Source of the DNA: Streptomyces ficellus
Lineage (GTDB): Bacteria; Actinomycetota; Actinomycetes; Streptomycetales; Streptomycetaceae
Length of the DNA: 64,000 nt
Reading direction: 5' to 3'
Assembly: GCF_009739905.1 (NCBI RefSeq)
Contig: NZ_CP034279.1
Coordinates: forward strand, 2,046,001 to 2,110,000
A model generated the notes under the pieces. The model did not search any database and was not told where the DNA came from. It saw nothing but the letters and a program-made list of their open reading frames with translations. The position numbers and the translations under genes were made by a program. Positions 9,408 through 21,825 of this stretch are shown in pieces. Each line of letters opens with the position of its first letter. Within the stretch, counting starts at the first letter, position 1.

Positions 9408-10613
9408 GTGAAGGCCGATTACCAAGAGCTGGTGGACGAGATCTCGGCGCTGCTGGGCGCCCCGGCGACGCTGGAGAACCGCGACTTCGGGCTGATCGCC
9501 TTCGGCGCCCACGACAGTGACGACGACACCGCCATGGACCCCGTCCGGACGCGCTCGATCCTCACCCGGAAGTCCACCCCCGCGGTGCGGTCCTGGTTCG
9601 AGGGCTTCGGCATCACCCGGGCGACCGGCCCGGTCCGCATCCCCGCCGCCCCGGACGCGGGCGTCCACCGCGGCCGGATCTGCCTCCCGGTACGCCACCG
9701 GGGCGTCGTCCTCGGGTACGTGTGGCTCCTGGACGCCGACCCGGGGCCCCCGCCCGGCCGGCTGGCGGCGGCCATGGAGGTGGCGACCCGGATCGGGGCC
9801 CTGCTGGCCGACGAGGAGCGGGCGGACGCCGACCTGTCGCGGGAGCTGCGGGCCGTGCTGACGGCCGAGCGGGGCTGGCAGTACGACATGGCGCTCACCG
9901 CCCTGCGCACGGCACTGGGCCGGGACGCGGACGGCCTGCACGCCCTGCTCTGCGTCGCCCCCTGGCCGGCCCCCGGCACCCCGTCCCCGCGCACCGCCCC
10001 CGGCGCGGCGGCCCTGTGCACGGTGCCGTGGCCGGGACCGGAGCAGGGGCAGGGCGGGGGGTACGGGCTCGCCGCCCTGATCCGGCTCCGTTCGGCGGAC
10101 TCCCTGACCCCGGCGCTCACGGCGGCCGACCGCCTCCGGGACGCGGCGGGCGGCGCCCCGGCCGGCGCCACGCCGACGACCGCGTGGGCCGTGCGCGGCG
10201 GGGGCCCCGTCGTCGGGGTGGCCGATCCGCGGCGGGGCGTCGGCGACCTGGGCGCGGCGTGGCGGGAGGCGACGTCCGCCGCCCGGGCGGCCGGGGCCCA
10301 GCCCCGGCTCGGGCCACTGGCCCGCTGGGCGTCGATCGGACCGTACCGCCTGCTGACGGCGCTCCCCGCGGTCCCGCCGCACGACCCGGCGGTCCGCACC
10401 CTGCTGTCCCCCGCCCACACGGAACTGGCCCGCACCGCCGAGGTGTTCCTCGACAGCGCGGGCCAGGCGGGCCGCACCGCGGCGGCCCTGGGCATCCACC
10501 GCCAGACGCTCTACTACCGCCTCTCCCGCGTGGAGCAGCTCACCGGGCTGGACCTCGACGACGGCGAGGACCGCCTCCTGCTCCACATGGCCCTCAAGGC
10601 GGCTCGGCTGTGA
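9408..10613 (+). CDS. PucR-family transcriptional regulator of proline catabolism (inferred target)
   Basis: The 401-residue protein ends with the PucR-type helix-turn-helix ([27 protein letters not shown]), the signature of this family, and has a GAF-like sensor region before it ([36 protein letters not shown]). It is divergent from the proline dehydrogenase-pruA operon, and PucR regulators usually act on the neighbouring divergent catabolic genes, so a role in sensing proline or P5C is inferred. The GTG start at 9408 has no ribosome site, and a CAGAAT -10-like hexamer lies seven bases before it, which suggests a leaderless mRNA. A hairpin ends the gene. Confidence 0.85.
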   Translation: MKADYQELVDEISALLGAPATLENRDFGLIAFGAHDSDDDTAMDPVRTRSILTRKSTPAVRSWFEGFGITRATGPVRIPAAPDAGVHRGRICLPVRHRGVVLGYVWLLDADPGPPPGRLAAAMEVATRIGALLADEERADADLSRELRAVLTAERGWQYDMALTALRTALGRDADGLHALLCVAPWPAPGTPSPRTAPGAAALCTVPWPGPEQGQGGGYGLAALIRLRSADSLTPALTAADRLRDAAGGAPAGATPTTAWAVRGGGPVVGVADPRRGVGDLGAAWREATSAARAAGAQPRLGPLARWASIGPYRLLTALPAVPPHDPAVRTLLSPAHTELARTAEVFLDSAGQAGRTAAALGIHRQTLYYRLSRVEQLTGLDLDDGEDRLLLHMALKAARL

Positions 10614-10618
10614 CGCAC

Positions 10619-10656
10619 GGAACCGGCCCGGTGCGCCGAGGCACCGAGCCGGTTCC
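10619..10656. terminator. bidirectional terminator between pucR-type gene and serA
   Basis: A 16-bp stem with one mismatch (arms 10619-10634 and 10641-10656) and a 6-nt loop separates two converging genes. Confidence 0.85.
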
Positions 10657-10674
10657 GGAGGGTCGTACGAACCG

Positions 10675-12276
10675 TCAGGTGAGGTTCACCAGGCGGGCGG
10701 ACGTGGCGCCGATCTCCTCGGCGACCTCCGTGAGCACCGCCTGCGGGAGGGTGTCGTCGACGGTGAGGACGGCGAGCGCCTCGCCGCCCTCCACCGCGCG
10801 GGCCACCTGCATGCCCGCGATGTTGAGGCCCGCCTCGCCCAGGATGCGGCCGACGGTGCCGACGACGCCCGGGCGGTCCTCGTACCGCAGGACGACCATG
10901 TGGTCGGCGAGCGCCAGGTCCACGTCGTACTCACCGACGGCGACGATCTTCTGGAGGTGCTTGGGACCGGCCAGGGTGCCGGAGACCGACACCTCCTCGC
11001 CGCCCGAGAGCGTGCCGCGGACGGTGACCACGTTGCGGTGGTCCGGGGACTCGCTCGACGTCGTCAGCCGGACCTCGACACCGCGCTCCTGCGCGAACAG
11101 CGGCGCGTTGACGTAGCTCACCGTCTCGTCGACGACGTCCTCGAACACGCCCTTCAGCGCGGACAGCTCCAGCACCTTGACGTCGTGCTGGGTGATCTCG
11201 CCGTACACCTCGACGTCGAGCCGGACCGCGACCTCGCCCGCCAGCGCGGTGAAGATCCGGCCGAGGCGCTCGGCGAGCGGCAGGCCCGGCTTGACGTCCT
11301 CGGCGATGACGCCGCCCTGGACGTTGACCGCGTCGGGGACCAGCTCGCCGGCGAGGGCGAGGCGCACCGAACGGGCGACGGCGACACCGGCCTTCTCCTG
11401 CGCCTCGTCCGTGGACGCGCCCAGGTGCGGGGTGCAGACGACCTGGTCGAGCTCGAACAGCGGGGAGTCCGTGCAGGGCTCCTTCGCGTACACGTCGAGG
11501 CCCGCGCCGGCGACCCGGCCCTCCTTGAGGGCGGAGAACAGCGCGGCCTCGTCGACGATCCCGCCGCGCGCGGCGTTGACGATGCGGACGGTCGGCTTGA
11601 CCTTGTGCAGCGCCTCGTCGCCGATCAGGCCGAGCGTCTCGGGGGTCTTCGGCAGGTGGACGGTGATGAAGTCGGAGACCTCGAGCAGCTCGTCCAGCGT
11701 CAGCAGCTTGACGCCCATCTGCGCGGCGCGCGCCGGCTGGACGTAGGGGTCGTAGGCGACGATCTTCATGCCGAAGGCGGACATGCGCTGGGCGACCAGG
11801 ACGCCGATGCGGCCGAGGCCGACGACACCCAGGGTCTTCTCGCTGAGCTCGACGCCCGTGTACTTGCTGCGCTTCCACTCGCCGTTCTTCAGGGCGGTGT
11901 TGGCCTGCGGGATGTTGCGCGCGGTGGCGACCAGCAGGCCGCAGGCCAGCTCGGCGGCGGTGACGATGTTGGACGTCGGCGCGTTGACGACCATCACGCC
12001 GGCCTTGGTGGCGGCGGACACGTCGACGTTGTCCAGGCCCACGCCCGCGCGGGCGACCACCTTGAGGCGGCCGGCGGCGGCGATGGCCTCGGCGTCGACC
12101 TTGGTGGCGGAGCGCACCAGGACGGCGTCCACGTCCGCGATCGCGGGCAGCAGCTCGGCCCGGTCGGCACCGTTGCAGTGCCGGATCTCGAAGTCGGGTC
12201 CGAGGGCGTCGACCGTGGCGGGCGACAGCTCCTCGGCGATCAGTACGACCGGCTTTTTGGGAAGATGCGAGCTCAC
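10675..12276 (-). CDS. serA: D-3-phosphoglycerate dehydrogenase
   Basis: This 533-residue long-form enzyme oxidises 3-phosphoglycerate, the committed step of serine synthesis. Order: catalytic/NAD domain (GLGRIGVLVAQRM for NAD; VNAARGGIVDE; CTPHLGASTDEA with the catalytic His) to about residue 310, an intervening allosteric substrate-binding domain, and a C-terminal ACT domain (RYEDRPGVVGTVGRILGEAGLNIAG) for serine feedback. This matches the mycobacterial type. The GTG start at 12276 has GAGGAC upstream. The 238-bp region upstream holds two perfect palindromes that probably mediate control. Confidence 0.96.
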   Translation of the reverse strand: MSSHLPKKPVVLIAEELSPATVDALGPDFEIRHCNGADRAELLPAIADVDAVLVRSATKVDAEAIAAAGRLKVVARAGVGLDNVDVSAATKAGVMVVNAPTSNIVTAAELACGLLVATARNIPQANTALKNGEWKRSKYTGVELSEKTLGVVGLGRIGVLVAQRMSAFGMKIVAYDPYVQPARAAQMGVKLLTLDELLEVSDFITVHLPKTPETLGLIGDEALHKVKPTVRIVNAARGGIVDEAALFSALKEGRVAGAGLDVYAKEPCTDSPLFELDQVVCTPHLGASTDEAQEKAGVAVARSVRLALAGELVPDAVNVQGGVIAEDVKPGLPLAERLGRIFTALAGEVAVRLDVEVYGEITQHDVKVLELSALKGVFEDVVDETVSYVNAPLFAQERGVEVRLTTSSESPDHRNVVTVRGTLSGGEEVSVSGTLAGPKHLQKIVAVGEYDVDLALADHMVVLRYEDRPGVVGTVGRILGEAGLNIAGMQVARAVEGGEALAVLTVDDTLPQAVLTEVAEEIGATSARLVNLT

Positions 12277-12390
12277 GTGGGTCCTCACAAGTCCAGTGCG
12301 GACGGCCGTCCCGACGGCCGCATGCGGTGGAGGGGGCTTGCCGCGTGGAAGACGCACGACGCTGTGGGCCTGACGCGTATGTTGTCGTGA

Positions 12391-12466
12391 AGTGTAGTGG
12401 CGGTGGGTGGCATCTTTTCCGCCATGGCGGAAGGATCACCCGTCCGTGGTTGGACACGCGGTCCAA
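12391..12466 (-). promoter_or_regulatory. serA promoter with two perfect palindromes
   Basis: On the minus strand a TACACT hexamer (12396-12391) is a good -10 element. Immediately upstream of its -35 region is TTCCGCCATGGCGGAA (12417-12432), a perfect 16-bp palindrome, and further up is TTGGACACGCGGTCCAA (12450-12466), with 6-bp arms around 5 bases. Their place at and above the -35 region fits regulator-binding sites. The second is close to the ilvC terminator, so only the first has a clearly regulatory position. No regulator is identified. Confidence 0.5.
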
Positions 12467-12474
12467 TGCGGACC

Positions 12475-12505
12475 GGCGGGCCCGGACGTGATGTCCGGAC
12501 CCGCC
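12475..12505 (-). terminator. terminator after ilvC
   Basis: A 13-bp stem with one mismatch (arms 12475-12487 and 12493-12505) and a 5-nt loop begins 10 bp beyond the ilvC stop, ending the ilvBNC transcript. Confidence 0.85.
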
Positions 12506-12514
12506 GCGCGGGGC

Positions 12515-15995
<3,481 letters not shown>

Positions 15996-16054
15996 TCTCT
16001 TCTCGAAGCTGAGGGTTTTCGCGAGGGTTTAGCTGGTTTGGCAGGTGCCAGTGC

Positions 16055-16091
16055 AACAAAAAACCCCTCGTGCCGTGAGGCAAGCGAGGGG
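16055..16091 (-). promoter_or_regulatory. ilvBNC attenuator: intrinsic terminator
   Basis: On the minus strand the leader RNA forms CCCCTCG...CGAGGGG, with an inner GCC/GGC pairing, followed at once by a run of six U residues (A at 16058-16063 on the plus strand). A U-tailed intrinsic terminator is unusual in this GC-rich genome and lies between the leader peptide and ilvB. Ribosome stalling on the branched-chain codons of the leader peptide would favour an alternative pairing and read-through. I did not model the antiterminator base by base. Confidence 0.85.
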
Positions 16092-16133
16092 AGCGCGCCG
16101 GTGTGGGTCTGCAGGGCCGTCATCGGGCCGTGC

Positions 16134-16175
16134 TCAGCCGACGCGCTTTCCAAGTACGAGAATTCGGGTGCGCAT
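16134..16175 (-). CDS. ilvBNC leader peptide MRTRILVLGKRVG
   Basis: Fourteen codons (ATG at 16175, TGA at 16136-16134) encode MRTRILVLGKRVG. Five of 13 residues are branched-chain (Ile, Leu, Val, Leu, Val), four of them consecutive, including an ATT Ile codon and a CTT Leu codon that are rare in this genome. A GGAGGGAGGG ribosome site lies 8 bases upstream. The peptide ends about 40 bases before the attenuator hairpin. This is the expected sensor of a ribosome-mediated attenuator; comparable leaders are known for actinobacterial ilv operons. Confidence 0.85.
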   Translation of the reverse strand: MRTRILVLGKRVG

Positions 16176-16208
16176 GGCATTGACCCTCCCTCCGGCGCAC
16201 CGTCAGTG

Positions 16209-19200
16209 TCAAGTGGGTGGGACGCGAGTCTCATTATGTGAGCGAAGCGGATGGGGCACGCGCATCCCTGGAAGGGCGCTCGGGCGGGCGATCGGGACGC
16301 CGTTGGGCACGGTGCTGGAGAGCCCGCCCGGGAGGGCGCCCGGCCCGTCACCGGGGGCGCCGCCGGCGAGGGGGCCGGGGAGCGGGTCGGGCGGGGCGGC
16401 CGGGGCGGCGCCGGACGCGGTGCTCGCGACGCCGCTCGGGAGGATGCCCGGCAGGGCGCTGCGGAGGGCGCCGGGGAGGGCGCCCAGGGCCCTGGCGCGG
16501 ACGCTCGCGGTGAACGCCGGGAGGGCGGCTTGGCCGGGCACCGGGAAGTGGTCCCGGTCGAGGGCGCGGCGGAGCCGGTACTCGTCCAGGGGGCCGGAGA
16601 AGGCCATGCCCTGCCCATGGGTGCATCCCATCGCGCGTAGCGCCAGGACCTGCTCCGGTACGTCGACGCCGTCGGCCACGGACTCCATGCCGAGGTCGCG
16701 GGCGATGCGGAGCAGCCCGCTGGTGATCTTGTGGAGCCGGGCCGATTCGACGACGCCCTCGACCAGCCCCCTGTCCAGTTTCAGTATGTCGACCGGGAGC
16801 CGCCGGAGCGCGTTGATCGCCGCGTATCCGCTGCCGAATCCGTCGAGCGCGATGTGCACGCCGAGTCTGCGCAGAGCGGCCAGGCGCTGCTCCAGCTCGT
16901 CGAAGGAGATGCGCGGGTCACTTTCCGAGAGCTCGACGATCAGGGAACCGGAGGGCAGCTCGTACTTGGTCAGCAGCGCTTCGACGGTACCGAGCGGCAT
17001 GGACCGGTCGACGAGCCTGCGGGCCGGGAAGCGCACCGAGACCGGCACGTGGTGGCCGAGTGCGGCGCGCTCGGCGGCCTGTTCGACGGCCTCTTCGAGG
17101 AGCCGGCCGCCCGCCTCGGCGCCGCGGTCGGCGTCCTCGGCGACCCGGAGGTACTCGGCGGGGGTGAAGAGGATGCCCTGGGCGGAGCGCCAGCGGGCCT
17201 GGGCGGCGACGGCGGCGATCCGGCCGGTGGCGAGGTCCACCACGGGCTGGTGCAGCAGGACGAACTCGTCGTCCTGGGCGGTGGTGCGCTCGCGGGTGGT
17301 CAGTTCGGTGCGGCGCACGACGTCGGACTGCATCTGGGGCGCGTACAGCTCGACGCGGTTCTTGCCGCCCGCCTTGGCGCGGTACATGGCGAGGTCCGCG
17401 TTGCGCAGGAGGTCCCCGGCGCCGATGCCGGCCTCGGCGAAGGCCACGCCGATGGACGCGGCGACCCGCACCTCCTGGCCCTCGATCCGGTACGGCTGGG
17501 AGAGGGTGAGCCGCAGCCGGTCGGCGATCTCCTGGACCTGCGGTTCGCGGGCGGACGGGTCGCGGCTGCCGTCGCCGAGGATCAGGGCGGCGAACTCGTC
17601 GCCGCCGAGCCGGGCGGCGGTGTCCCCGGCCCGTACGGAGTCCTGGAGCCGGCGGGCGGCCTGGATGAGCAGTTCGTCGCCCGCCTGGTGGCCGAGCCGG
17701 TCGTTGACGCCCTTGAAGCCGTCCAGGTCGATGAAGAGCACGGCCGTGCCCGCGTCGCCCGCGCGGCGCCCGCTGAGCGCCTGGCGGACGCGCCGGGTGA
17801 ACAGGGCGCGGTTGGGGAGGTCGGTGAGCGGGTCGTGTTCCGCGTTGTGCTGGAGCTGGGCCTGGAGGCGGACCCGTTCGGTGACGTCCCGGCTGTTGAA
17901 GATCAGGCCGCCCTGGTGGCGGTTGACGGTGGACTCGACGTTGAGCCAGTCGCCGGTGCCGGACCTGAAGCGGCACTCGATGCGGGTCGTCGGCTCCTCG
18001 GACGGCGGCGTGGCGAGGAACCGCCGCACCTCGTGGACGACGCCGCCGAGGTCCTCGGGGTGGATGAGGGAGGCCAGCTCGGAGCCGATGAGCTCGTCCG
18101 CGTCCCGTCCGTACACCCCGGACGCCGCCGGGCTGACGTAGCGCAGCACCCCGTCCGGCGCGGCGATCATGATGACGTCGCTGGAGCCCTGCACCAGGGA
18201 CCTGAAGTGGTTCTCCTTCTGGGCCAGTTCGTGCGTGAGGGCGATGTTGTCGAGGAGCATGATCCCCTGACGTACGACCAGGGCGAGCACGACTGTGCAT
18301 CCGGTGAAGACGACGACGCGGTCCACCGTGCGGTCCTCGATGACGTTGTAGAGGATGCCGAGCGTGCAGACCGCGGCCGCCAGGTAGGGCGTGAGGGCGG
18401 CCAGCGACCCGGCGATGGGACGGCTGGGCTGACGGGGCCCGCGCGGCGGGGCGGGGCTCTCCGGGACGCGGCGGGCGCCCCAGGGGGCGTAGGCCAGCAG
18501 CAGTGAGCCGGCGAACCAGCCGGCGTCGAGGAGCTGGCCGGAGCTGTAGTGCTCGCGCAGCAGGGGCGAGGTGAACAGCGCGTCGCACAGGACGGTCAGC
18601 GCGAGCGCGGCGATCGCCGTGTGGACGGCGGAGCGGTTGGTGTGGGAGCGCCGGAAGTGCAGCGCGAGCACCATGCTCACCAGCACGATGTCCAGCAGCG
18701 GGTACGCCAGCGACAGCGCGGCCCGGGCGACGCTCTCGCCGTCGAACCGGGCGGTGTGCGCGAGGGCGAGGCTCCAGGACAGGGTGAGCAGCGAACCGCC
18801 GATCAGCCAGGAGTCCAGCGCGAGGCAGATCCACCCGGCCCGGGTGACCGGCCGCTTGGCGAGGACGAGCAGGCCGACGATCGCGGGTGGTGCGAAGAGC
18901 AGGAAGAACACGTCGGCGACGGACGGCTGCGGCACGTCCCTGCCGAGCACGACCTCGTACCAACCCCAGACGGCGTTGCCGCCCGCCGCCATCGCGGAGG
19001 AGAAGGCGAACAGCAGCCAGGCGGGCCGGAACCGGCTGCCACGCGTACGTGCGTAGAGGAAGCAGGAGACGGAGGCGATCAGGGCGGCGGCGCTGAGGCC
19101 GAAGTCGCCCATGATCAGGGCCAGTTTCTCGGAGCCCCAGCCGACGGCCGCCCCGGCGGCGTACCCGCCGCACAGGACGGCGAGGAGCAGCTGGCACCTC

Positions 19201-19313
19201 AGCCCCGCCGAGCCGTTGTCCGGGCCGCCGCGGGCGGCGGTCGCGCCGCCGGAGCCTCCGGGGGTGCCCTTGGTGACGGCGGGCCGCTCGACGAGCACGC
19301 CCGGGGCGCTCAT
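16209..19313 (-). CDS. membrane PAS-GGDEF-EAL protein with degenerate EAL domain
   Basis: This 1034-residue protein has a multi-pass membrane region (about residues 38-350, around nine segments), a PAS domain (370-480), GGDEF (490-660) and EAL (680-925), then a low-complexity Pro/Gly/Ala/Leu tail. The diguanylate cyclase motif GGDEF (570-574) and the inhibitory RAGD I-site just before it are intact. The EAL domain is eroded: EAL reads AAQ (703-705), DDFG reads DGFG, AEGVE reads ADGVD, and the Asp before the last QG is Thr. It is therefore predicted to make c-di-GMP, with a non-catalytic EAL. The ATG at 19313 has GGAGG upstream. It is downstream of no close partner and its 3' end contains the ilvB promoter region. 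Confidence 0.85.
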   Translation of the reverse strand: MSAPGVLVERPAVTKGTPGGSGGATAARGGPDNGSAGLRCQLLLAVLCGGYAAGAAVGWGSEKLALIMGDFGLSAAALIASVSCFLYARTRGSRFRPAWLLFAFSSAMAAGGNAVWGWYEVVLGRDVPQPSVADVFFLLFAPPAIVGLLVLAKRPVTRAGWICLALDSWLIGGSLLTLSWSLALAHTARFDGESVARAALSLAYPLLDIVLVSMVLALHFRRSHTNRSAVHTAIAALALTVLCDALFTSPLLREHYSSGQLLDAGWFAGSLLLAYAPWGARRVPESPAPPRGPRQPSRPIAGSLAALTPYLAAAVCTLGILYNVIEDRTVDRVVVFTGCTVVLALVVRQGIMLLDNIALTHELAQKENHFRSLVQGSSDVIMIAAPDGVLRYVSPAASGVYGRDADELIGSELASLIHPEDLGGVVHEVRRFLATPPSEEPTTRIECRFRSGTGDWLNVESTVNRHQGGLIFNSRDVTERVRLQAQLQHNAEHDPLTDLPNRALFTRRVRQALSGRRAGDAGTAVLFIDLDGFKGVNDRLGHQAGDELLIQAARRLQDSVRAGDTAARLGGDEFAALILGDGSRDPSAREPQVQEIADRLRLTLSQPYRIEGQEVRVAASIGVAFAEAGIGAGDLLRNADLAMYRAKAGGKNRVELYAPQMQSDVVRRTELTTRERTTAQDDEFVLLHQPVVDLATGRIAAVAAQARWRSAQGILFTPAEYLRVAEDADRGAEAGGRLLEEAVEQAAERAALGHHVPVSVRFPARRLVDRSMPLGTVEALLTKYELPSGSLIVELSESDPRISFDELEQRLAALRRLGVHIALDGFGSGYAAINALRRLPVDILKLDRGLVEGVVESARLHKITSGLLRIARDLGMESVADGVDVPEQVLALRAMGCTHGQGMAFSGPLDEYRLRRALDRDHFPVPGQAALPAFTASVRARALGALPGALRSALPGILPSGVASTASGAAPAAPPDPLPGPLAGGAPGDGPGALPGGLSSTVPNGVPIARPSALPGMRVPHPLRSHNETRVPPT
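16233..16238 (-). promoter_or_regulatory. candidate -10 element of ilvBNC
   Basis: CATAAT on the minus strand is the best -10 hexamer upstream of the leader peptide, but its -35 region is poor. It lies inside the last codons of the upstream GGDEF-EAL gene, so the operon promoter would be embedded in that coding sequence. Confidence 0.4.
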
Positions 19314-19736
19314 GACGCCACCTCCGTGAGCGGCTCGGAGCGGTGGGGCCGCCGGGGCGCGGCCGGTGCCGCGGGCGCCGCGGGTCCGGGGGGCGCCGCC
19401 GGTGCCAGTGGCGGCGGTGCCAGTGGTGCCGGTGCCAGTGGTGCCGGGATGTGCGGCGCCGGCCGCTGCCGCTTCGTCCGCCGGGACGCCGTCGGGGGTC
19501 GCAGCCGGCTGCCCCGTCGCGTCGGTTCGCTTGCCCATCGACCGTGCATCACCCGTCGCCCCCCTCGGATTCTGATCGGCAATCACGTTGCTCCCCTGCG
19601 CCGGTTCGTGCTCGACGCGGCCCCCAGATCGGGACGATACACCAGGATCGTCACTCAGGGACAGGGGTGCTCTACGCTCCGTGACGATCATCAGTGTTAT
19701 GCGCACACACGGCGCCGATATGGCTCCGGAGCGTGT
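19314..19736 (-). other. 423-bp upstream region of the GGDEF-EAL gene with a short tandem repeat
   Basis: No gene is supported here. Plus-strand positions about 19399-19450 repeat GGTGCCAGTGG-type units four to five times. An open frame continues upstream of the chosen GGDEF-EAL start through this repeat and would add a Thr/Gly/Ala-rich extension, but the only ATG in it (19538) lacks a ribosome site. Further upstream GACGAT and ATCGTC flank an 8-bp spacer (19633-19652), a possible operator. Confidence 0.5.
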
Positions 19737-20687
19737 TCAGCCCGTGGTCAGGACGGTGTTCAGCAACGGCGCGCGCTCGGCGAACCGGGTGACCTGTCCG
19801 GCGACGAGGCGCTTCGCGCGGGGCATGAACGCGGACGTGGAGCCGCCCACGTGGGGGCTGATGAGCACGCCGGGAGCGTGCCACAGCGGGTGGCCCTGGG
19901 GCAGCGGTTCGGGGTCGGTGACGTCGAGCGCGGCCGTTATGCGCCCGCTTCCCACCTCGGCGAGGAGCGCCCCGGTGTCGACGACGGGACCCCGGGCGAC
20001 GTTCACCAGCAGCGCTCCGTCCTTCATGCGGGCCAGGAAGGCGGCGTCCACCAGGTGGTGGGTGTCGGGCGTGAGGGGCGTGGACAGGATGACCACGTCC
20101 GCCTCCGGGAGGAGTGCGGGCAGATCGGTGAGCGCCTGCACAAGACCGCGCTCGGTAGCACGTGCGGAGCGCGCGACGCGCGCCACCCGCGCGCACTCGA
20201 AGGGCGCGAGCCGGTCCTCGATGGCCGCGCCGATCGATCCGTACCCCACGATCAGGACCGACTTGTCGGCCAGCGCCGGGTAGAAGCCGGCCCGCCACTC
20301 CTCCCGGTCCTGGCCACGGACGAACCCGGGGATGCCACGCAGCGAGGCGAGGACCAGCGCGAGGGTCAGCTCGGCGGTGCTCGCCTCGTGGACGCCCTTC
20401 GCGTTGCACAGGGCCACGCCGGGCGGCAGGGAGCCGAGTCCGGGCGTCACGTGGTCCGTCCCCGCCGACAGGGTCTGCACGACGCGTACGGAGGTCATGG
20501 CGGCCATCGGGCGGACCGCGATCTCCGTGCCCTTCATGTAGGGCACGACGTAGAAGACGCAGTCGGCCGGGTCCGCGGGGAAGTCCGGGCCGCCGTCCCA
20601 GAAGCGGTAGGTCAGGCTGGAGCCGGCCGGGTCGGGGAGCCCGGCGATCTCGCCGGCCGGAATGGGGAGCCACACGTCAGCAGTCAT
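19737..20687 (-). CDS. D-isomer-specific 2-hydroxyacid dehydrogenase
   Basis: The 316-residue protein belongs to the D-2-hydroxyacid dehydrogenase family (NAD(P)-dependent reduction of 2-oxo acids). The nucleotide motif is VLIVGYGSIGAAIEDRLAPF; catalytic residues are the Arg in VNVARGPVVDTGAL, the Glu/Asp region DVTDPEPLPQGHPLW and the His in ISPHVGGSTSAF. Substrate is unknown. It lacks regulatory domains, unlike serA in this window. The ATG at 20687 has no ribosome site, but TAACCT ends seven bases before it, which suggests a leaderless transcript. It is divergent from an aldo/keto reductase 47 bp away. Confidence 0.88.
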   Translation of the reverse strand: MTADVWLPIPAGEIAGLPDPAGSSLTYRFWDGGPDFPADPADCVFYVVPYMKGTEIAVRPMAAMTSVRVVQTLSAGTDHVTPGLGSLPPGVALCNAKGVHEASTAELTLALVLASLRGIPGFVRGQDREEWRAGFYPALADKSVLIVGYGSIGAAIEDRLAPFECARVARVARSARATERGLVQALTDLPALLPEADVVILSTPLTPDTHHLVDAAFLARMKDGALLVNVARGPVVDTGALLAEVGSGRITAALDVTDPEPLPQGHPLWHAPGVLISPHVGGSTSAFMPRAKRLVAGQVTRFAERAPLLNTVLTTG

Positions 20688-20734
20688 GGTCAGGAGGTTA
20701 GTTTGGGGAGCGGCACGAGGAGGGGTACGGGGAG

Positions 20735-21757
20735 TTGGAGCGCAGGACGATCGGGGCGACGGCGCTCGAAGTGGGGGCGGTCGGCCTCGGCTGCATGCCG
20801 ATGAGCTGGGCCTACAGCGCCTCGCGACAGCGCGGTGACCGCTCCGTGCGCACCGTGCACGCCGCGCTCGACGCCGGGGTGACGCTGCTGGACACGGCGG
20901 ACATGTACGGGCCGTTCACCAACGAGCTGCTGCTGGGGCGGGTGCTCAAGGAGCGGCGGGCGGACGCCTTCGTGTCGACGAAGTGCGGGCTGCTCGTCGG
21001 CGACCAGCACATCGTGGCCAACGGGCGGCCGGGGTATGTGCGGCGGGCGTGCGACGCCTCCCTGCGACGGCTCCAGACCGATGTCATCGACCTGTACCAG
21101 CTGCACCGTGCCGATCCGGAGGTCCCGGTCGAGGAGACCTGGGGCGCGATGGCGGACCTGGTGACGGCCGGCAAGGTGCGGGCGCTGGGCCTGTGCGCGA
21201 TGGCGGTGCGCTCCCCGCGCCGGGCCGCGCCGGGGACACCCGCCGCGGACCTGTACGAGGGAACGATTCGGCAGCTGGAGCGGGTGCAGCAGGTGTTCCC
21301 GGTGAGCGCGGTGCAGGCCGAGCTGTCGGTGTGGTCGCCGGAGGCGCTGCGGCGGCTGCTGCCCTGGTGCGAGTCGCGGGGCGTGGGCTTCCTGGCCGCG
21401 ATGCCGCTGGGCAACGGGTTCCTGACCGGGACGCTGACGCCGGGCGGCGGCTTCGAGCCGGAGGACCTGCGGGCGCGGCACCCCCGGTTCACGGCCGAGA
21501 TGATGGCCGCGAACCAGCCGCTCGTGGTGGGGCTGCGGCGGGTCGCGCGGCGGCACGGCGGCGAGGCGGCGGGCGTCACGCCCGCACAGGTCGCGCTGGC
21601 GTGGGTACTGGGACGGGGCCGGCACGTCGTACCGGTGCCGGGCACGAAGAACGAGCGGTGGGCCGTGGAGAACGCCGGGGCGGCCGGGCTGTCGCTGACG
21701 GCCGAGGACCTGGCCGAGATCGCGTCGCTGCCGCCGGCCCTGGGGTCGTGGGACTGA
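20735..21757 (+). CDS. aldo/keto reductase
   Basis: This 340-residue NADPH-dependent oxidoreductase has the family barrel and full catalytic tetrad: D53, Y58, K83 and H124 (LLDTADMYG, VSTKCG, DLYQLHRAD). The C-terminal VPVPGTKNERWAVENAGA matches the NADP-binding end. It resembles YakC/PdxI-type members, but the substrate is unknown. The frame opens with TTG at 20735, preceded by GGAGG and GGGGAG; no ATG or GTG fits. It shares a short divergent promoter with the 2-hydroxyacid dehydrogenase, so the two may be co-regulated. Confidence 0.88.
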   Translation: MERRTIGATALEVGAVGLGCMPMSWAYSASRQRGDRSVRTVHAALDAGVTLLDTADMYGPFTNELLLGRVLKERRADAFVSTKCGLLVGDQHIVANGRPGYVRRACDASLRRLQTDVIDLYQLHRADPEVPVEETWGAMADLVTAGKVRALGLCAMAVRSPRRAAPGTPAADLYEGTIRQLERVQQVFPVSAVQAELSVWSPEALRRLLPWCESRGVGFLAAMPLGNGFLTGTLTPGGGFEPEDLRARHPRFTAEMMAANQPLVVGLRRVARRHGGEAAGVTPAQVALAWVLGRGRHVVPVPGTKNERWAVENAGAAGLSLTAEDLAEIASLPPALGSWD

Positions 21758-21825
21758 TTCCGCGCCCCGAGCGGTGTATCAAGGGTGGACACGCGGCTCA
21801 CACCGCCGTTGAAGGGATCGGAACT

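Noticed and set aside
19538..19706. A longer N-terminus for the GGDEF-EAL protein
   Set aside because: The ATGs upstream have no ribosome site and the added sequence is low complexity, whereas 19313 has a near-ideal GGAGG.
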